Below, piece after piece: positions 1 to 10,259 of a stretch of 27,726 nt of DNA. Numbering within the stretch: the first letter of the stretch is position 1; every line of letters begins with the position of its first letter. Origin of the DNA: Pseudomonadota bacterium (lineage in GTDB: Bacteria > Pseudomonadota > Alphaproteobacteria > Azospirillales > Azospirillaceae); NCBI GenBank assembly GCA_023411035.1, contig JAEYPE010000058.1, positions 1-27,726 of the forward strand. Direction: 5' to 3'. Made by a program: the position numbers and the translations under genes. The notes below the pieces were generated by a model, which was not told the DNA's origin, did no database searches, and saw only the letters and a program-made list of their open reading frames with translations.

Positions 1-429
1 GACGTAGAGCAGACTGGCGATCTGCGGGATCTGGTCGAGGTCCAGCGGCTCCGCCCGGCAGACCGGCGGGGCGGGCGGCGGCGGAACGGCGGCGGCCGGG
101 GCCACGGCTGCCGCAGCCATCGGGGCAGCCACCGGGACGGGCACCGGCTTCGGCGCGGCGGCGGGGGGATTCGCGCGGGTGGCGAAAACCGGCTGGCGCT
201 CCGGGCGGCCGCCATGCTTCTTCAGCATCGGCAGCGGCGCCCAGGTCGGGCAGGTGTGGTAGGAGCGCGTGATCTTCCGGTAATCCTGGCTGGTCGCCGT
301 CCGGCACTCCCCCTCCGCGCTGTAGCGGTCGACATGGACGAGCGTGTTGTCGTCCGACAGGGCGCGCTCGCCCCCCCACGAAACGCAGGCGGCGCAGGCG
401 TGGCTGTCCTTGGCGAAAGCGTGGGTCAT
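1..429 (-). CDS. Hypothetical protein, Cys-containing N-terminus and Pro/Ala-rich linker (3' end cut off)
   Basis: An open minus-strand frame starts with ATG at 429-427 and stays open for 143 codons to the window edge, so the C-terminus is missing. I do not recognise the family. The first 65 residues hold four cysteines (C12, C15, C42, C60) with H10 close to the CxxC pair, a spacing that could bind zinc, but this is only inference. No signal peptide or membrane segment is visible in the N-terminal part. From about residue 80 the protein becomes a low-complexity Pro/Ala/Val linker of roughly 40 residues, followed by a short region with one more Cys (about residue 124) that leads off the window. 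This looks like a small N-terminal module joined by a flexible linker to an unseen C-terminal domain. It is transcribed divergently from carB, with 333 bp between the two starts. Confidence 0.6.
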   Translation of the reverse strand, partial: MTHAFAKDSHACAACVSWGGERALSDDNTLVHVDRYSAEGECRTATSQDYRKITRSYHTCPTWAPLPMLKKHGGRPERQPVFATRANPPAAAPKPVPVPVAAPMAAAAVAPAAAVPPPPAPPVCRAEPLDLDQIPQIASLLYV

Positions 430-762
430 CGTAGGGCGCGAACTCCGGCGGCGGTCAGGATCGGCGGTGCGGGCTTCTCCCGCTGAAAAATGTCGGGAAG
501 CACGGGGCCGGGATCACGGGGATTCCGGTGCACCCGATTGATGACGCCCTTTCGGCGCGGGTTCAAGCCCCGCCTCGCCGCCCGCTGGCGATGTTTCAGA
601 CATGTGGCCCGCGCATCAACCCACCTCTTCCCCCGAGCCACCTTGTTCCCTATAAAGGGGCCTCGCAACGACATATTGATCCGTGCCCCCTCACACCCGC
701 GCCCCGCCAGGGGCCAATGGCGCGAGGGGGCTTTTGCTGCACGAACGTCGAGAAGCGGACCC
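430..762. other. Intergenic region between divergent hypothetical gene and carB
   Basis: This 333-bp stretch has no convincing gene. The carB frame is open upstream to 490, but that part does not resemble CarB. A TATAAA at 651-656 is a possible -10 element, with only a poor -35 about 17 bp upstream, so the promoter call is weak. GCGGG TTCAAGC CCCGC at 557-573 looks like an isolated tRNA T-arm, but no acceptor, D or anticodon arm fits around it. The last 80 bp hold the hairpin listed separately. Confidence 0.5.
685..735 (+). terminator. Hairpin plus T-run in the carB leader (possible attenuator)
   Basis: GCCCCCTC (685-692) pairs perfectly with GAGGGGGC (724-731), and TTTT follows at 732-735, only 27 nt before the carB ATG. 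The interior can also pair (GCGCC with GGCGC; CCCC with GGGG), so more than one fold is possible. CGTGC (682-686) could pair with GCACG (739-743) as a competing outer helix. This is the layout of an intrinsic terminator inside a leader. No leader peptide is obvious, so the controlling signal is unknown. Confidence 0.5.
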
Positions 763-4014
<3,252 letters not shown>

Positions 4015-4020
4015 GACGGT

Positions 4021-4060
4021 TTACGGCGCAGCGGGTCTCCTCCGCCGCGCCGTAACTTTC
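4021..4060 (+). terminator. Hairpin between carB and greA
   Basis: TTACGGCGC (4021-4029) pairs with GCGCCGTAA (4047-4055), and inside it GCGG (4031-4034) pairs with CCGC (4042-4045). A short CTTTC tail follows, so the T-run is weak. It starts 7 nt after the carB stop. It is either a leaky terminator or a structured processing site between carB and greA. Confidence 0.5.
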
Positions 4061-4096
4061 CCAGGGCGCTGCGTCGGCATGGTGATGGATTGAACG

Positions 4097-4570
4097 ATGG
4101 AAAAAGTTCCAATGACCGCGGCGGGATACAACCGCCTGCAAGAGGAGTTGAAGCACCTCAAGACTGTCGAACGGCCCAACGTCATCAAGGCGATTGCCGA
4201 GGCGCGTGAGCACGGGGACTTGTCGGAAAACGCCGAATACACCGCCGCGCGCGAGCGCCAGAGCTTCATCGAAGGCCGCGTCGCCGAGCTTGAGGACAAG
4301 ATCAGCCGCGCCGAGGTCATCGACCCGACGAAGCTGTCCGGCAACGCGGTGAAGTTCGGCGCCACCGTCACCCTGGCGGACGAGGACACCGACGAGGAGA
4401 CCACCTACCAGATCGTCGGCCAGGACGAAAGCGACATCAAGAACGGCATGCTGTCGATCCAGGCGCCGTTGGCCCGCGCGCTGATCAACAAGTCGGTCGG
4501 CGACAGCGTGGAGGTTTCCACCCCCGGCGGCTCCAAGGTCTACGAAATCGTCACCGTCGCCTTCAAGTAG
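4097..4570 (+). CDS. greA: Transcription elongation factor GreA
   Basis: GreA rescues backtracked RNA polymerase by entering the secondary channel and stimulating cleavage of the nascent RNA 3' end. The 157-residue protein has the usual length (E. coli 158) and starts MEKVPMTAAGYNRLQEELK. The N-terminal coiled-coil hairpin (about residues 1-75) carries the EHGDLSENAEY tip whose acidic residues hold the catalytic Mg. The C-terminal FKBP-like domain follows (about 80-157), ending in a YEIVTVAF strand. The ATG at 4097 has no strong Shine-Dalgarno sequence. It lies 82 nt downstream of carB, a neighbourhood often seen in alphaproteobacteria, and is closed by a strong terminator. Confidence 0.97.
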   Translation: MEKVPMTAAGYNRLQEELKHLKTVERPNVIKAIAEAREHGDLSENAEYTAARERQSFIEGRVAELEDKISRAEVIDPTKLSGNAVKFGATVTLADEDTDEETTYQIVGQDESDIKNGMLSIQAPLARALINKSVGDSVEVSTPGGSKVYEIVTVAFK

Positions 4571-4637
4571 GCGTGGGTCCAAGCTGAGGGGCTCGGCACA
4601 GAAACAGCCGCCCCGCCACCGATCGCGAGCCGAAACG

Positions 4638-4673
4638 AAACGCCCCGCGCCGACAACCGGCGCGGGGCGTTTT
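4638..4673. terminator. Strong two-way intrinsic terminator after greA
   Basis: A perfect 12-bp GC stem, CGCCCCGCGCCG (4641-4652) with CGGCGCGGGGCG (4658-4669), has a 5-nt loop. TTTTGCTTTT follows on the plus strand and A-tracts precede it, which give T-tracts on the minus strand. It sits between convergent greA and the dienelactone-hydrolase-like gene and probably serves both. Confidence 0.9.
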
Positions 4674-4697
4674 GCTTTTACCCTCGGTCCTGCGTCG

Positions 4698-5609
4698 TTA
4701 CCCCCGCAACCGCTCCGCCAGGAAGGCGCTGACCCGCTCGATGGCGTCCCTGCGGGCCGACTCGTGGGTGCCGACCGTCGCTTCGCCCGCCGGGGCGGTG
4801 GCCAGATTGCGGCGCTTGCGCAGCGGCGAATAGGGAGTATCGAAGCCGTGGTGGGCATCGGGATAGACCACCACCTCGGTGCGCTCCTTCACCGGCTCGC
4901 GGCTCGCCAGCTCCAGGCAGCGGTCGGCGGGGTTCCATTCGTCCTTGCCGCCCAGCAGCATCAGAAGCGGCCCTTCCGGTTGCCAGTCCGCGTCGTTCAG
5001 GGGCGACCGGCAGCCGGGATAGAAGGCGATGGCGGCGCGGAAGCCGTTCCCCTGCCCGCCCGGCCCATAGGCCGCCAGCACCGTGCCCGCCCCCTGCGAC
5101 CAGCCCATCAGCGCGATCCGGTCGCTGTCCACGTCGCTCCGGGCGCGGAGATAGGCCAGCGCCGCCCAGGCATCGCGCTTGCGCTCCTCCGTCGCGCGGA
5201 CGGGACGGTCCTTGACGGTGCACACCTCCTCCACGCCGCGCGGGCCGAAGCTGTCCACCATCAGCACCGCATAGCCCTGGTCGCGCAGGGTCAGCGCCCA
5301 ATCGATGTGCCGGGCCGACACCCGCCCGGTCTTGGCGTAAAGACCGCTGCATCCGTGCAGCAGGACGACCGTGGGATAGGGGCCGTCGCTCCTGGGACGC
5401 AGGAAGCGCCCGGTCAGGGGCGTCGGGGCGCCGCTGGTCAGGTCGGCGTCGAGCGAGGGAAAGCGGACGATCTCCTCCGCATGAACGCCCGGCACGGCGG
5501 CGTGGGCCGGCGGAGCGCCGAGCAAGGGCGGCAAGGCCAGCGTGGCGGCGAGCGCCAGCGCCGGCAGAAAGGCGCGCGGCGGAAGGGGGCGGCGGCGGGG
5601 TGAGGCCAT
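4698..5609 (-). CDS. Exported dienelactone hydrolase family protein
   Basis: This is a 303-residue alpha/beta hydrolase of the dienelactone hydrolase type. The nucleophile motif GWSQGA puts the serine at 171, GGKDEWNP supplies the acid at about D223, and DAHHGFDTPY supplies the histidine at about 253-254. VVLLHGCSGL (about 81-90) forms the oxyanion-hole region. The N-terminus has a basic start (MASPRRR), a hydrophobic stretch and an AHA cleavage site near residue 37, so it is probably exported to the periplasm. A GGGAG sequence lies 6 nt before ATG 5609 and 3 nt before the adjacent ATG 5612, so I chose 5609. An in-frame start at 5666 is less likely because it would bury the signal peptide. 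The natural substrate cannot be read from sequence. The gene is convergent with greA. Confidence 0.88.
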   Translation of the reverse strand: MASPRRRPLPPRAFLPALALAATLALPPLLGAPPAHAAVPGVHAEEIVRFPSLDADLTSGAPTPLTGRFLRPRSDGPYPTVVLLHGCSGLYAKTGRVSARHIDWALTLRDQGYAVLMVDSFGPRGVEEVCTVKDRPVRATEERKRDAWAALAYLRARSDVDSDRIALMGWSQGAGTVLAAYGPGGQGNGFRAAIAFYPGCRSPLNDADWQPEGPLLMLLGGKDEWNPADRCLELASREPVKERTEVVVYPDAHHGFDTPYSPLRKRRNLATAPAGEATVGTHESARRDAIERVSAFLAERLRG

Positions 5610-5770
5610 CATCGTCTCCCGGTCACGGAAAAGGTTCGGCGGCATCGAACCGGGGGAGTTTAACAACCCTCGCCGTGGATTTCATCGCGCGTGCGAAGTC
5701 TGGCTGAAATACATTCTCGAAAACGCTCCGCGTCATGAAATTGCGTGGCGCGGCGAACTCCGAAACGGAA

Positions 5771-5814
5771 ACAGCCGGCAACACGCCCCATTCCGTGGGT
5801 GCGTTGCCGACTGT
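5771..5814 (-). terminator. Hairpin downstream of the lrp-family gene
   Basis: ACAGCCGGCAAC (5771-5782) and GTTGCCGACTGT (5803-5814) pair over 12 positions with one mismatch, around a 20-nt loop. Read on the minus strand, TTCCGTTTC follows, a modest U-rich tail. It starts 32 bp past the stop of the Lrp-family gene, so it is its likely terminator. Confidence 0.55.
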
Positions 5815-5845
5815 CCCGGAAACAGTACGTCGGTGCGAAACCGCG

Positions 5846-6400
5846 TCAGCGGCGCGCCAGACGGGCCGAGGATTCGTCCTCGTCCTCCTCGTCGTCATCC
5901 TCCAGCGAGTCGGGGATGTCCGGCGAGTCCACGTCGATCGGCACACCGGGCGTGTGCTTCGACGTGCGGATCGACAGGGCCGACTTGACGTGCGCCACGT
6001 TGGGCGCCGCCGTCAGCTTCGTGGTCAGGAAGCGCTGGTAGTCGTCCCAGTCCTCCGCCACGATCTTCAGCAGGAAATCGTACTCGCCGGCCAGCATGTT
6101 GCACTCGCGCACCATGGGCCAGGAGTTGACGAGTTCCTCGAATTTCTTTAGGTCCGCTTCAGCCTGGCTGGACAGGCCAACCTGGGCGAACACGGTGACA
6201 CCGAACCCGAGCGCGTCGGGATTGATGTCGGCGTGGTAGCCGCGGATGAAGCCCGCCTCTTCCAAGGCGCGGACACGCCGCAGACACGGAGGGGCAGAAA
6301 TGCCGGCGCGCCTCGCGAGTTCTACGTTCGTCATCCGGCCGTCATTTTGCAGGTCGCGCAAAATCCGCCGGTCAATTCGGTCGAGTTTGACCCGCCGCAT
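5846..6400 (-). CDS. Lrp/AsnC family transcriptional regulator
   Basis: The 184-residue protein has the standard two-domain plan. A winged helix-turn-helix spans about residues 4-63 (LDRIDRRILRDLQNDGRMTN..., then the GISAPPCLRRVRALEEAGFI recognition region). A RAM/effector-binding domain follows at about 70-150 (VTVFAQVGL..., LAGEYDFLLKIV, VKSALSIRTSKHTPGV). Such proteins bind DNA as dimers to octamers and sense amino acids. It is longer than the usual 150-165 residues because of a C-terminal tail rich in Asp and Glu (SLEDDDEEDEDESS) ending in basic LARR. It is transcribed away from the ELM1-family gene, with 174 bp between the starts, and may control it or itself. Specific ligand and targets cannot be told. 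Confidence 0.93.
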   Translation of the reverse strand: MRRVKLDRIDRRILRDLQNDGRMTNVELARRAGISAPPCLRRVRALEEAGFIRGYHADINPDALGFGVTVFAQVGLSSQAEADLKKFEELVNSWPMVRECNMLAGEYDFLLKIVAEDWDDYQRFLTTKLTAAPNVAHVKSALSIRTSKHTPGVPIDVDSPDIPDSLEDDDEEDEDESSARLARR

Positions 6401-6574
6401 GGTTTACTCGATAGCTCCGGGGGTGATCTGAAGAAAGGATATTACACGGCGCATCCACCCACGCCAAGCAAGAAACCCATACAGGCGCCGGTGGAAAATC
6501 CCTCCATCCACATATTCGGCCCGGTTTCCCGCCAGACGCGACGACCGGCCGCACCCCCAACCATTCGTGTGACG

Positions 6575-7567
6575 ATGCATTCCACCCTTTCCGGTTCCCT
6601 CTCTTGTTGGGTCGTGTCGGACGGCAAGCCCGGCATGGAAAACCAGTGCATCGGCCTTGCCGAAGCGCTGGGCCTCACCCCCGTCGTGAAGCGCGTGCGG
6701 CTGCGCAGCCCCTGGCGCCAGCTCAGCCCGTTCCTGCGGCTGGGCAACCGCTTCGCCACCGGGCCGGAGGGCGATTCCATCCGCGCGCCCTGGCCCGACC
6801 TGATGATCGGGTCCGGGCGCCAGGCCATCGCGCCGCTGCTGGCGGCCAGCAAGCTGTCGCGCGGGCGCACATTCACCGTCTACATCCAGGACCCGCAGAT
6901 CAACCCGCGCCATTTCGGGCTCGTCGTCGTCCCCCGCCACGACCGGCTGCGCGGCCCCAACGTCATGGCCACCCGCGGCGCCCTGCACCGCGTGACGCCG
7001 AAGCTGCTGGCCGACGCCGCGGAACGCCACGCCCCCCGCCTCGCCCATCTGCCGCACCCGCGCGTCGCCGTTCTGATCGGCGGCACCAACGGCGTCTATG
7101 CCCTGACCCCGACCATCATGGGCGACGTGGCGGAAAAGCTGTCGGAACTGGCCCGCGCCAGCGGGGCCGGGCTGATGGTCACCCCGTCGCGCCGCACCGG
7201 CGCCGACAACGAGGCGATCCTGCGCGCCCGCCTGAACGGCCTGCCGGCGGAGGTGTGGGACGGCACCGGCGAAAACCCCTATTTCGCCTATCTCGGGCTG
7301 GCCGACGCGGTGGTGGTGACCTGCGACAGCGTGTCCATGACCTCGGAAGCCTGTTCCACCGGCAAGCCGGTCTATGTGATCGAGCTTGAGGGCGGCTCGC
7401 CCAAGTTCCGCAGTTTCCATGAAGGGCTCTACGACGAGGGCATCACCCGGCCCTTCACCGGGGCGCTGGAGCATTGGACATACCCCACATTGGACGACAC
7501 CCGGCAAGTCGCGGAAGAGTTGCGCCACCGCCTGATGGTCCACCGCGCAAAGCACGGCGCCCGATGA
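6575..7567 (+). CDS. Mitochondrial fission ELM1-family protein (DUF1022)
   Basis: The 330-residue product matches the ELM1/DUF1022 family, known from the plant fission factor ELM1 and from many alphaproteobacteria where the function is unknown. The family start SCWVVSDGKPGMENQCIGL is present near the N-terminus, with a conserved IGSGRQAIAP segment, VAVLIGGTNGVYALTP, and near the end VVTCDSVSMTSEACSTGKPV. The last two look like the ligand-binding loops of GT-B glycosyltransferases, so a sugar-nucleotide role is possible but unproven. I took ATG 6575 because family similarity begins there. No Shine-Dalgarno precedes it, so translation may be leaderless or the start may differ (GTG 6569 is in frame). 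A hairpin follows the gene at once. Confidence 0.85.
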   Translation: MHSTLSGSLSCWVVSDGKPGMENQCIGLAEALGLTPVVKRVRLRSPWRQLSPFLRLGNRFATGPEGDSIRAPWPDLMIGSGRQAIAPLLAASKLSRGRTFTVYIQDPQINPRHFGLVVVPRHDRLRGPNVMATRGALHRVTPKLLADAAERHAPRLAHLPHPRVAVLIGGTNGVYALTPTIMGDVAEKLSELARASGAGLMVTPSRRTGADNEAILRARLNGLPAEVWDGTGENPYFAYLGLADAVVVTCDSVSMTSEACSTGKPVYVIELEGGSPKFRSFHEGLYDEGITRPFTGALEHWTYPTLDDTRQVAEELRHRLMVHRAKHGAR

Positions 7568-7570
7568 CAC

Positions 7571-7606
7571 AAGGATGCCGCCGCAGACCGGCGGCGGCTC
7601 ATCCTT
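7571..7606 (+). terminator. Hairpin after the ELM1-family gene
   Basis: AAGGAT plus GCCGCCGC (7571-7584) pairs with GCGGCGGC (7591-7598) and ATCCTT (7601-7606), giving 14 bp with a 2-nt bulge (TC) and a 6-nt loop. It begins 4 nt after the stop codon. No T-run follows, so termination may be inefficient or the hairpin may protect the mRNA 3' end. Confidence 0.6.
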
Positions 7607-7730
7607 ACGTGTACATTTGACCTCCGCCAGGGTATTACCACCAAAGACTCTACGAACTTTTTTTCACTTCTCGCGTGCGCTCCGTCATGTTAACTCGCAG
7701 CAAACACCAGGATGCACTGGATTCTTTCGC

Positions 7731-8387
7731 ATGCATTCATTCGGCGCAGTCCAGGATGCCTTCATCCGCTGCCTGGACACATCACGGATCGAGGATGAAC
7801 CTTATCGGCACTGGCTTTTGACCAAAGCGCTGCCGGAAGAAATTGCGGACGGCATTGCGGGCCTTCCCTGGGCGCCCCCGCCGATCGGCGACAGCATGGG
7901 CAAGCGGGACGCCAACAACGCCACGCGCTGCTATTTCAACGCCCAAAGCCGCGCCGAGCACGCCGTCTGCGATACGGTCGCCGAGGCGTTCCAGGGACCG
8001 GCGGTAACGCAGGCGATCCGGCGGACCTGCGGCGTCGATCTGTCCGGCAGCTCGCTGCGCATCGAATATTGCCAGGACACCGACGGCTTCTGGCTGGAGC
8101 CGCACACGGACATCGGCGTCAAGAAGTTCACGATGCTGATCTATCTGTCCAAGGGTCCGGACTGCGCCGATTGGGGCACCGACGTGCTGGACGCGTCCCG
8201 CAAGGTCGTCACCCGCGCGCCCTACGTCTTCAACGGGGGGCTGATCTTCGTCCCCGGCACGAACACATGGCACGGCTTCGCGCCGCGCCCGATCCGGGGC
8301 GTGCGCAAGTCGATCATCGTGAACTATGTCGGCCCGGAATGGCGCGCCCGCCACGAACTGGCCTTCCCCGACACGCCCGTGGCCTGA
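7731..8387 (+). CDS. 2-oxoglutarate/Fe(II)-dependent oxygenase family protein (first of a pair)
   Basis: The 218-residue protein has the signature of 2-oxoglutarate and Fe(II)-dependent oxygenases. The iron ligands would be H125 and D127 in EPHTDIGVKKFTMLIYL, and H181 in NTWHGFAP. R192 (or R189) in PIRGVRKSIIVNYV would bind the 2-oxoglutarate carboxylate. The arrangement fits the prolyl-4-hydroxylase-like double-stranded beta-helix group. The frame is open upstream to 7575, but ATG 7731 follows a long non-coding-looking stretch with T-rich sequence and is the most natural start. The substrate is unknown. The next gene, 25 nt downstream, encodes a second enzyme of the same fold and identical length but little obvious sequence identity, so the two are probably co-transcribed. 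Confidence 0.8.
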   Translation: MHSFGAVQDAFIRCLDTSRIEDEPYRHWLLTKALPEEIADGIAGLPWAPPPIGDSMGKRDANNATRCYFNAQSRAEHAVCDTVAEAFQGPAVTQAIRRTCGVDLSGSSLRIEYCQDTDGFWLEPHTDIGVKKFTMLIYLSKGPDCADWGTDVLDASRKVVTRAPYVFNGGLIFVPGTNTWHGFAPRPIRGVRKSIIVNYVGPEWRARHELAFPDTPVA

Positions 8388-8412
8388 GATGCCGCCGTCT
8401 GGAGACCGCCTC

Positions 8413-9069
8413 ATGTCCATGCACACGTCAATGCCCACGTCCATGCTGGATCTGGACCGATTCCGGGCCACCCCGTTGCAGCACGACCCGTTCGACTTCC
8501 TCTGCGTCCCCGGCTTCGTGAAGCGGGAGCATCTGGAGGCCCTGCACCGCGACTATCCCAAGGTGGACAAGCCCGGCTCCATTCCCCTGGGCGTCTTCCC
8601 GCAGGGTCCGGCCTTCGATTCCCTGATCGAGGAATTGCGGGGCGAGGCGGTCTGCCGCGCCTTTTCCGAAAAGTTCGGGCTGGACCTGTCGCGCTACCCG
8701 ACCATGTTCACCGCGCGCGGCATGTGCCGGGCGACCGACGGCAAGATCCACCCCGATTCGGCCAGCAAGATCGTCACCGTCCTGATCTACATGAACCCGC
8801 CCTGGGAGGCGTCGGGCGGGCGCCTGCGCGTGCTGCGCAGCCCGGACCTGGAGGATTACGCCGCCGAGGTGCCGCCGGACGAGGGCACGCTGCTGTGCTT
8901 CCGCCGCAGCGACACCTCCTGGCACGGGCATCATCCGTTCGAAGGCCGCCGCCGGGCGGTGCAGATGAACTGGGTCAGGAACAGCGTCTACATCTGGCAC
9001 GAACAGTGGCGCCACCGCATCGGCGCCTGGGTGAAGAAGCAGACGGGCGCCGAGCCGTCAGGCTATTGA
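8413..9069 (+). CDS. 2-oxoglutarate/Fe(II)-dependent oxygenase family protein (second of a pair)
   Basis: This second oxygenase, also 218 residues, has H113 and D115 in KIHPDSASKIVTVLIYMN and H171 in SWHGHHPF as likely iron ligands, with R181 in GRRRAVQMNWV ten residues on as the 2-oxoglutarate-binding arginine. GGRLRVLRSPD between them is the usual beta-strand region of the fold. GGAGA at 8401-8405 lies 7 nt before ATG 8413, which decides the start; ATGs at 8419 and later are alternatives. It follows the first oxygenase by 25 nt, so a two-gene operon is likely. The enzymes may act on one substrate or form a pair, but nothing in the sequence names the substrate. Its stop codon lies inside a triplicated 15-bp repeat. 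Confidence 0.82.
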   Translation: MSMHTSMPTSMLDLDRFRATPLQHDPFDFLCVPGFVKREHLEALHRDYPKVDKPGSIPLGVFPQGPAFDSLIEELRGEAVCRAFSEKFGLDLSRYPTMFTARGMCRATDGKIHPDSASKIVTVLIYMNPPWEASGGRLRVLRSPDLEDYAAEVPPDEGTLLCFRRSDTSWHGHHPFEGRRRAVQMNWVRNSVYIWHEQWRHRIGAWVKKQTGAEPSGY

Positions 9070-9105
9070 GGGTCGGGCTATTGAGGGTCGGGCTATCGAG
9101 GGCGG
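9061..9105 (+). repeat. 15-bp tandem repeat, 3 copies, over a stop codon
   Basis: Two exact copies of GGCTATTGAGGGTCG (9061-9075, 9076-9090) are followed by a third, GGCTATCGAGGGCGG (9091-9105), with two changes. The stop TGA of the second oxygenase is in copy 1, and because 15 is a multiple of three, copy 2 gives another in-frame TGA at 9082-9084. Copy 3 has CGA at that place. Confidence 0.95.
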
Positions 9106-9226
9106 CACAGCCGCGCCCATGTTGGGCGGTCATGGCAGGCTTTCCGATGACAGCGCGTCGAATCTGGACCATATGTGCGGCTCGGCCCTATGGTCTGCTT
9201 CAGACGAGATCGTGACGGACAAAGCT

Positions 9227-10213
9227 ATGCCCAGCACCCACCACACCAAGGTTCTCATCATCGGCGCCGGTCCCGCCGGCTACACCGCGGCCATCTATGC
9301 GGCGCGCGCCAATCTGCAGCCGCTGATGGTGCAGGGCATGCAGCCGGGCGGCCAGCTCATGATCACCACCGACGTGGAGAATTATCCCGGCTTCGCCGAC
9401 CCCATCCAGGGGCCGTGGCTGATGGAGCAGATGCAGAAGCAGGCGGAGCATGTCGGGACCAGGATGGTCTTCGACCTGATCGTGGACGTCGATTTCTCGC
9501 AGCGTCCCTTCGTCTGCAAGGGCGACTCGGGCGACACCTACACCGCCGACAGCGTCATCATCGCGACCGGCGCGCAGGCCCGCTGGCTGGGCATTCCCAG
9601 CGAGGAGATCTATCGCGGCTTCGGCGTGTCGGCCTGCGCCACCTGCGACGGCTTCTTCTTCCGCGGCAAGGAGATCGCGGTGATCGGCGGCGGCAACTCC
9701 GCGGTGGAGGAGGCGCTGTACCTCACCAACCACGCCTCCAAGGTGACGGTCATCCACCGCCGCGACAGCTTCCGCGCCGAGCGGATCATGCAGGACAGGC
9801 TGTTCCGCAACCCGAAGATCGAGGTGGTCTGGGACAGCGTGGTGGAGGAGATCGTCGGCGAGGGCGACGGGTCCATGGGCAACCCGCGCAGCGTCACCGG
9901 CGTGCGCGTGAAGAACGTGAAGTCGGGCGAGGAGCGGGTGATCCCCGTGGCCGGCGTGTTCGTCGCCATCGGGCACGCGCCGGCCACCGCCGTCTTCAAG
10001 GGCAAGGTGGAGACGGACGCGGAGGGCTATATCGTCACCGCCCCCGACTCGACCGCCACCAACGTGCCGGGCGTCTTCGCCGCGGGCGACGTGAAGGACA
10101 AGGTGTACCGGCAGGCCGTCACCGCCGCCGGCATGGGCTGCATGGCTGCCCTGGAGGCCGAGCGCTGGCTGGCCCATCATGAGGGCGAACCGAGCCCGGC
10201 AGGCAACTGGTAA
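9227..10213 (+). CDS. trxB: Thioredoxin-disulfide reductase
   Basis: TrxB passes electrons from NADPH through FAD and a redox-active cysteine pair to thioredoxin in the cytoplasm. The 328-residue protein has the FAD-binding VLIIGAGPAGYTAAIYAAR at residues 9-27, the redox motif SACATCDGFF with C137 and C140, the NADPH-binding IAVIGGGNSAVEEALYL from about 150, and the C-terminal FAD motif GVFAAGDVKDKVYRQAVTAA. I chose ATG 9227 (MPSTHHTKVLIIG), which gives the usual length; GTG 9212 is a possible alternative five codons upstream. The Shine-Dalgarno is weak. It is followed by a duplicated 14-bp unit that holds the stop codon, and is convergent with the doxX-like gene. Confidence 0.96.
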   Translation: MPSTHHTKVLIIGAGPAGYTAAIYAARANLQPLMVQGMQPGGQLMITTDVENYPGFADPIQGPWLMEQMQKQAEHVGTRMVFDLIVDVDFSQRPFVCKGDSGDTYTADSVIIATGAQARWLGIPSEEIYRGFGVSACATCDGFFFRGKEIAVIGGGNSAVEEALYLTNHASKVTVIHRRDSFRAERIMQDRLFRNPKIEVVWDSVVEEIVGEGDGSMGNPRSVTGVRVKNVKSGEERVIPVAGVFVAIGHAPATAVFKGKVETDAEGYIVTAPDSTATNVPGVFAAGDVKDKVYRQAVTAAGMGCMAALEAERWLAHHEGEPSPAGNW

Positions 10214-10234
10214 GGCGCAACTGGTAAGGCGCAA
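10203..10234 (+). repeat. 14-bp tandem duplication over the trxB stop codon
   Basis: GCAACTGGTAAGGC occurs twice without a gap (10203-10216, 10217-10230), followed by the start of a third (GCAA). The TAA stop of trxB is in copy 1. The unit is not a multiple of three, so the second TAA is out of frame. Confidence 0.95.
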
Positions 10235-10235
10235 A

Positions 10236-10257
10236 GGGGGCCGGGCCGCCGGCCCCC
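10236..10257. terminator. GC hairpin between trxB and doxX-like gene
   Basis: GGGGGCCGG (10236-10244) pairs with CCGGCCCCC (10249-10257) around a 4-nt loop. On the minus strand TTTGC follows; on the plus strand there is no T-run. It fills the 46-bp gap between convergent trxB and the doxX-like gene and more likely ends the latter. Confidence 0.6.
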
Positions 10258-10259
10258 CC

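Noticed and set aside
505..590. tRNA- or tmRNA-like gene around the T-arm motif at 557-573
   Set aside because: The T-arm pairs well, but no matching acceptor 5' strand, D-arm or anticodon arm, no CCA and no tmRNA tag were found.
490..762. Extended N-terminus for CarB starting far upstream
   Set aside because: The added 91 residues do not resemble CarB and would cover the leader hairpin; the family N-terminus starts at 763.
7611..7650. Sigma-70 promoter for the first oxygenase using TTGACC at 7617-7622
   Set aside because: No acceptable -10 sequence lies 16-18 bp downstream, so the match of the -35 alone is not enough.
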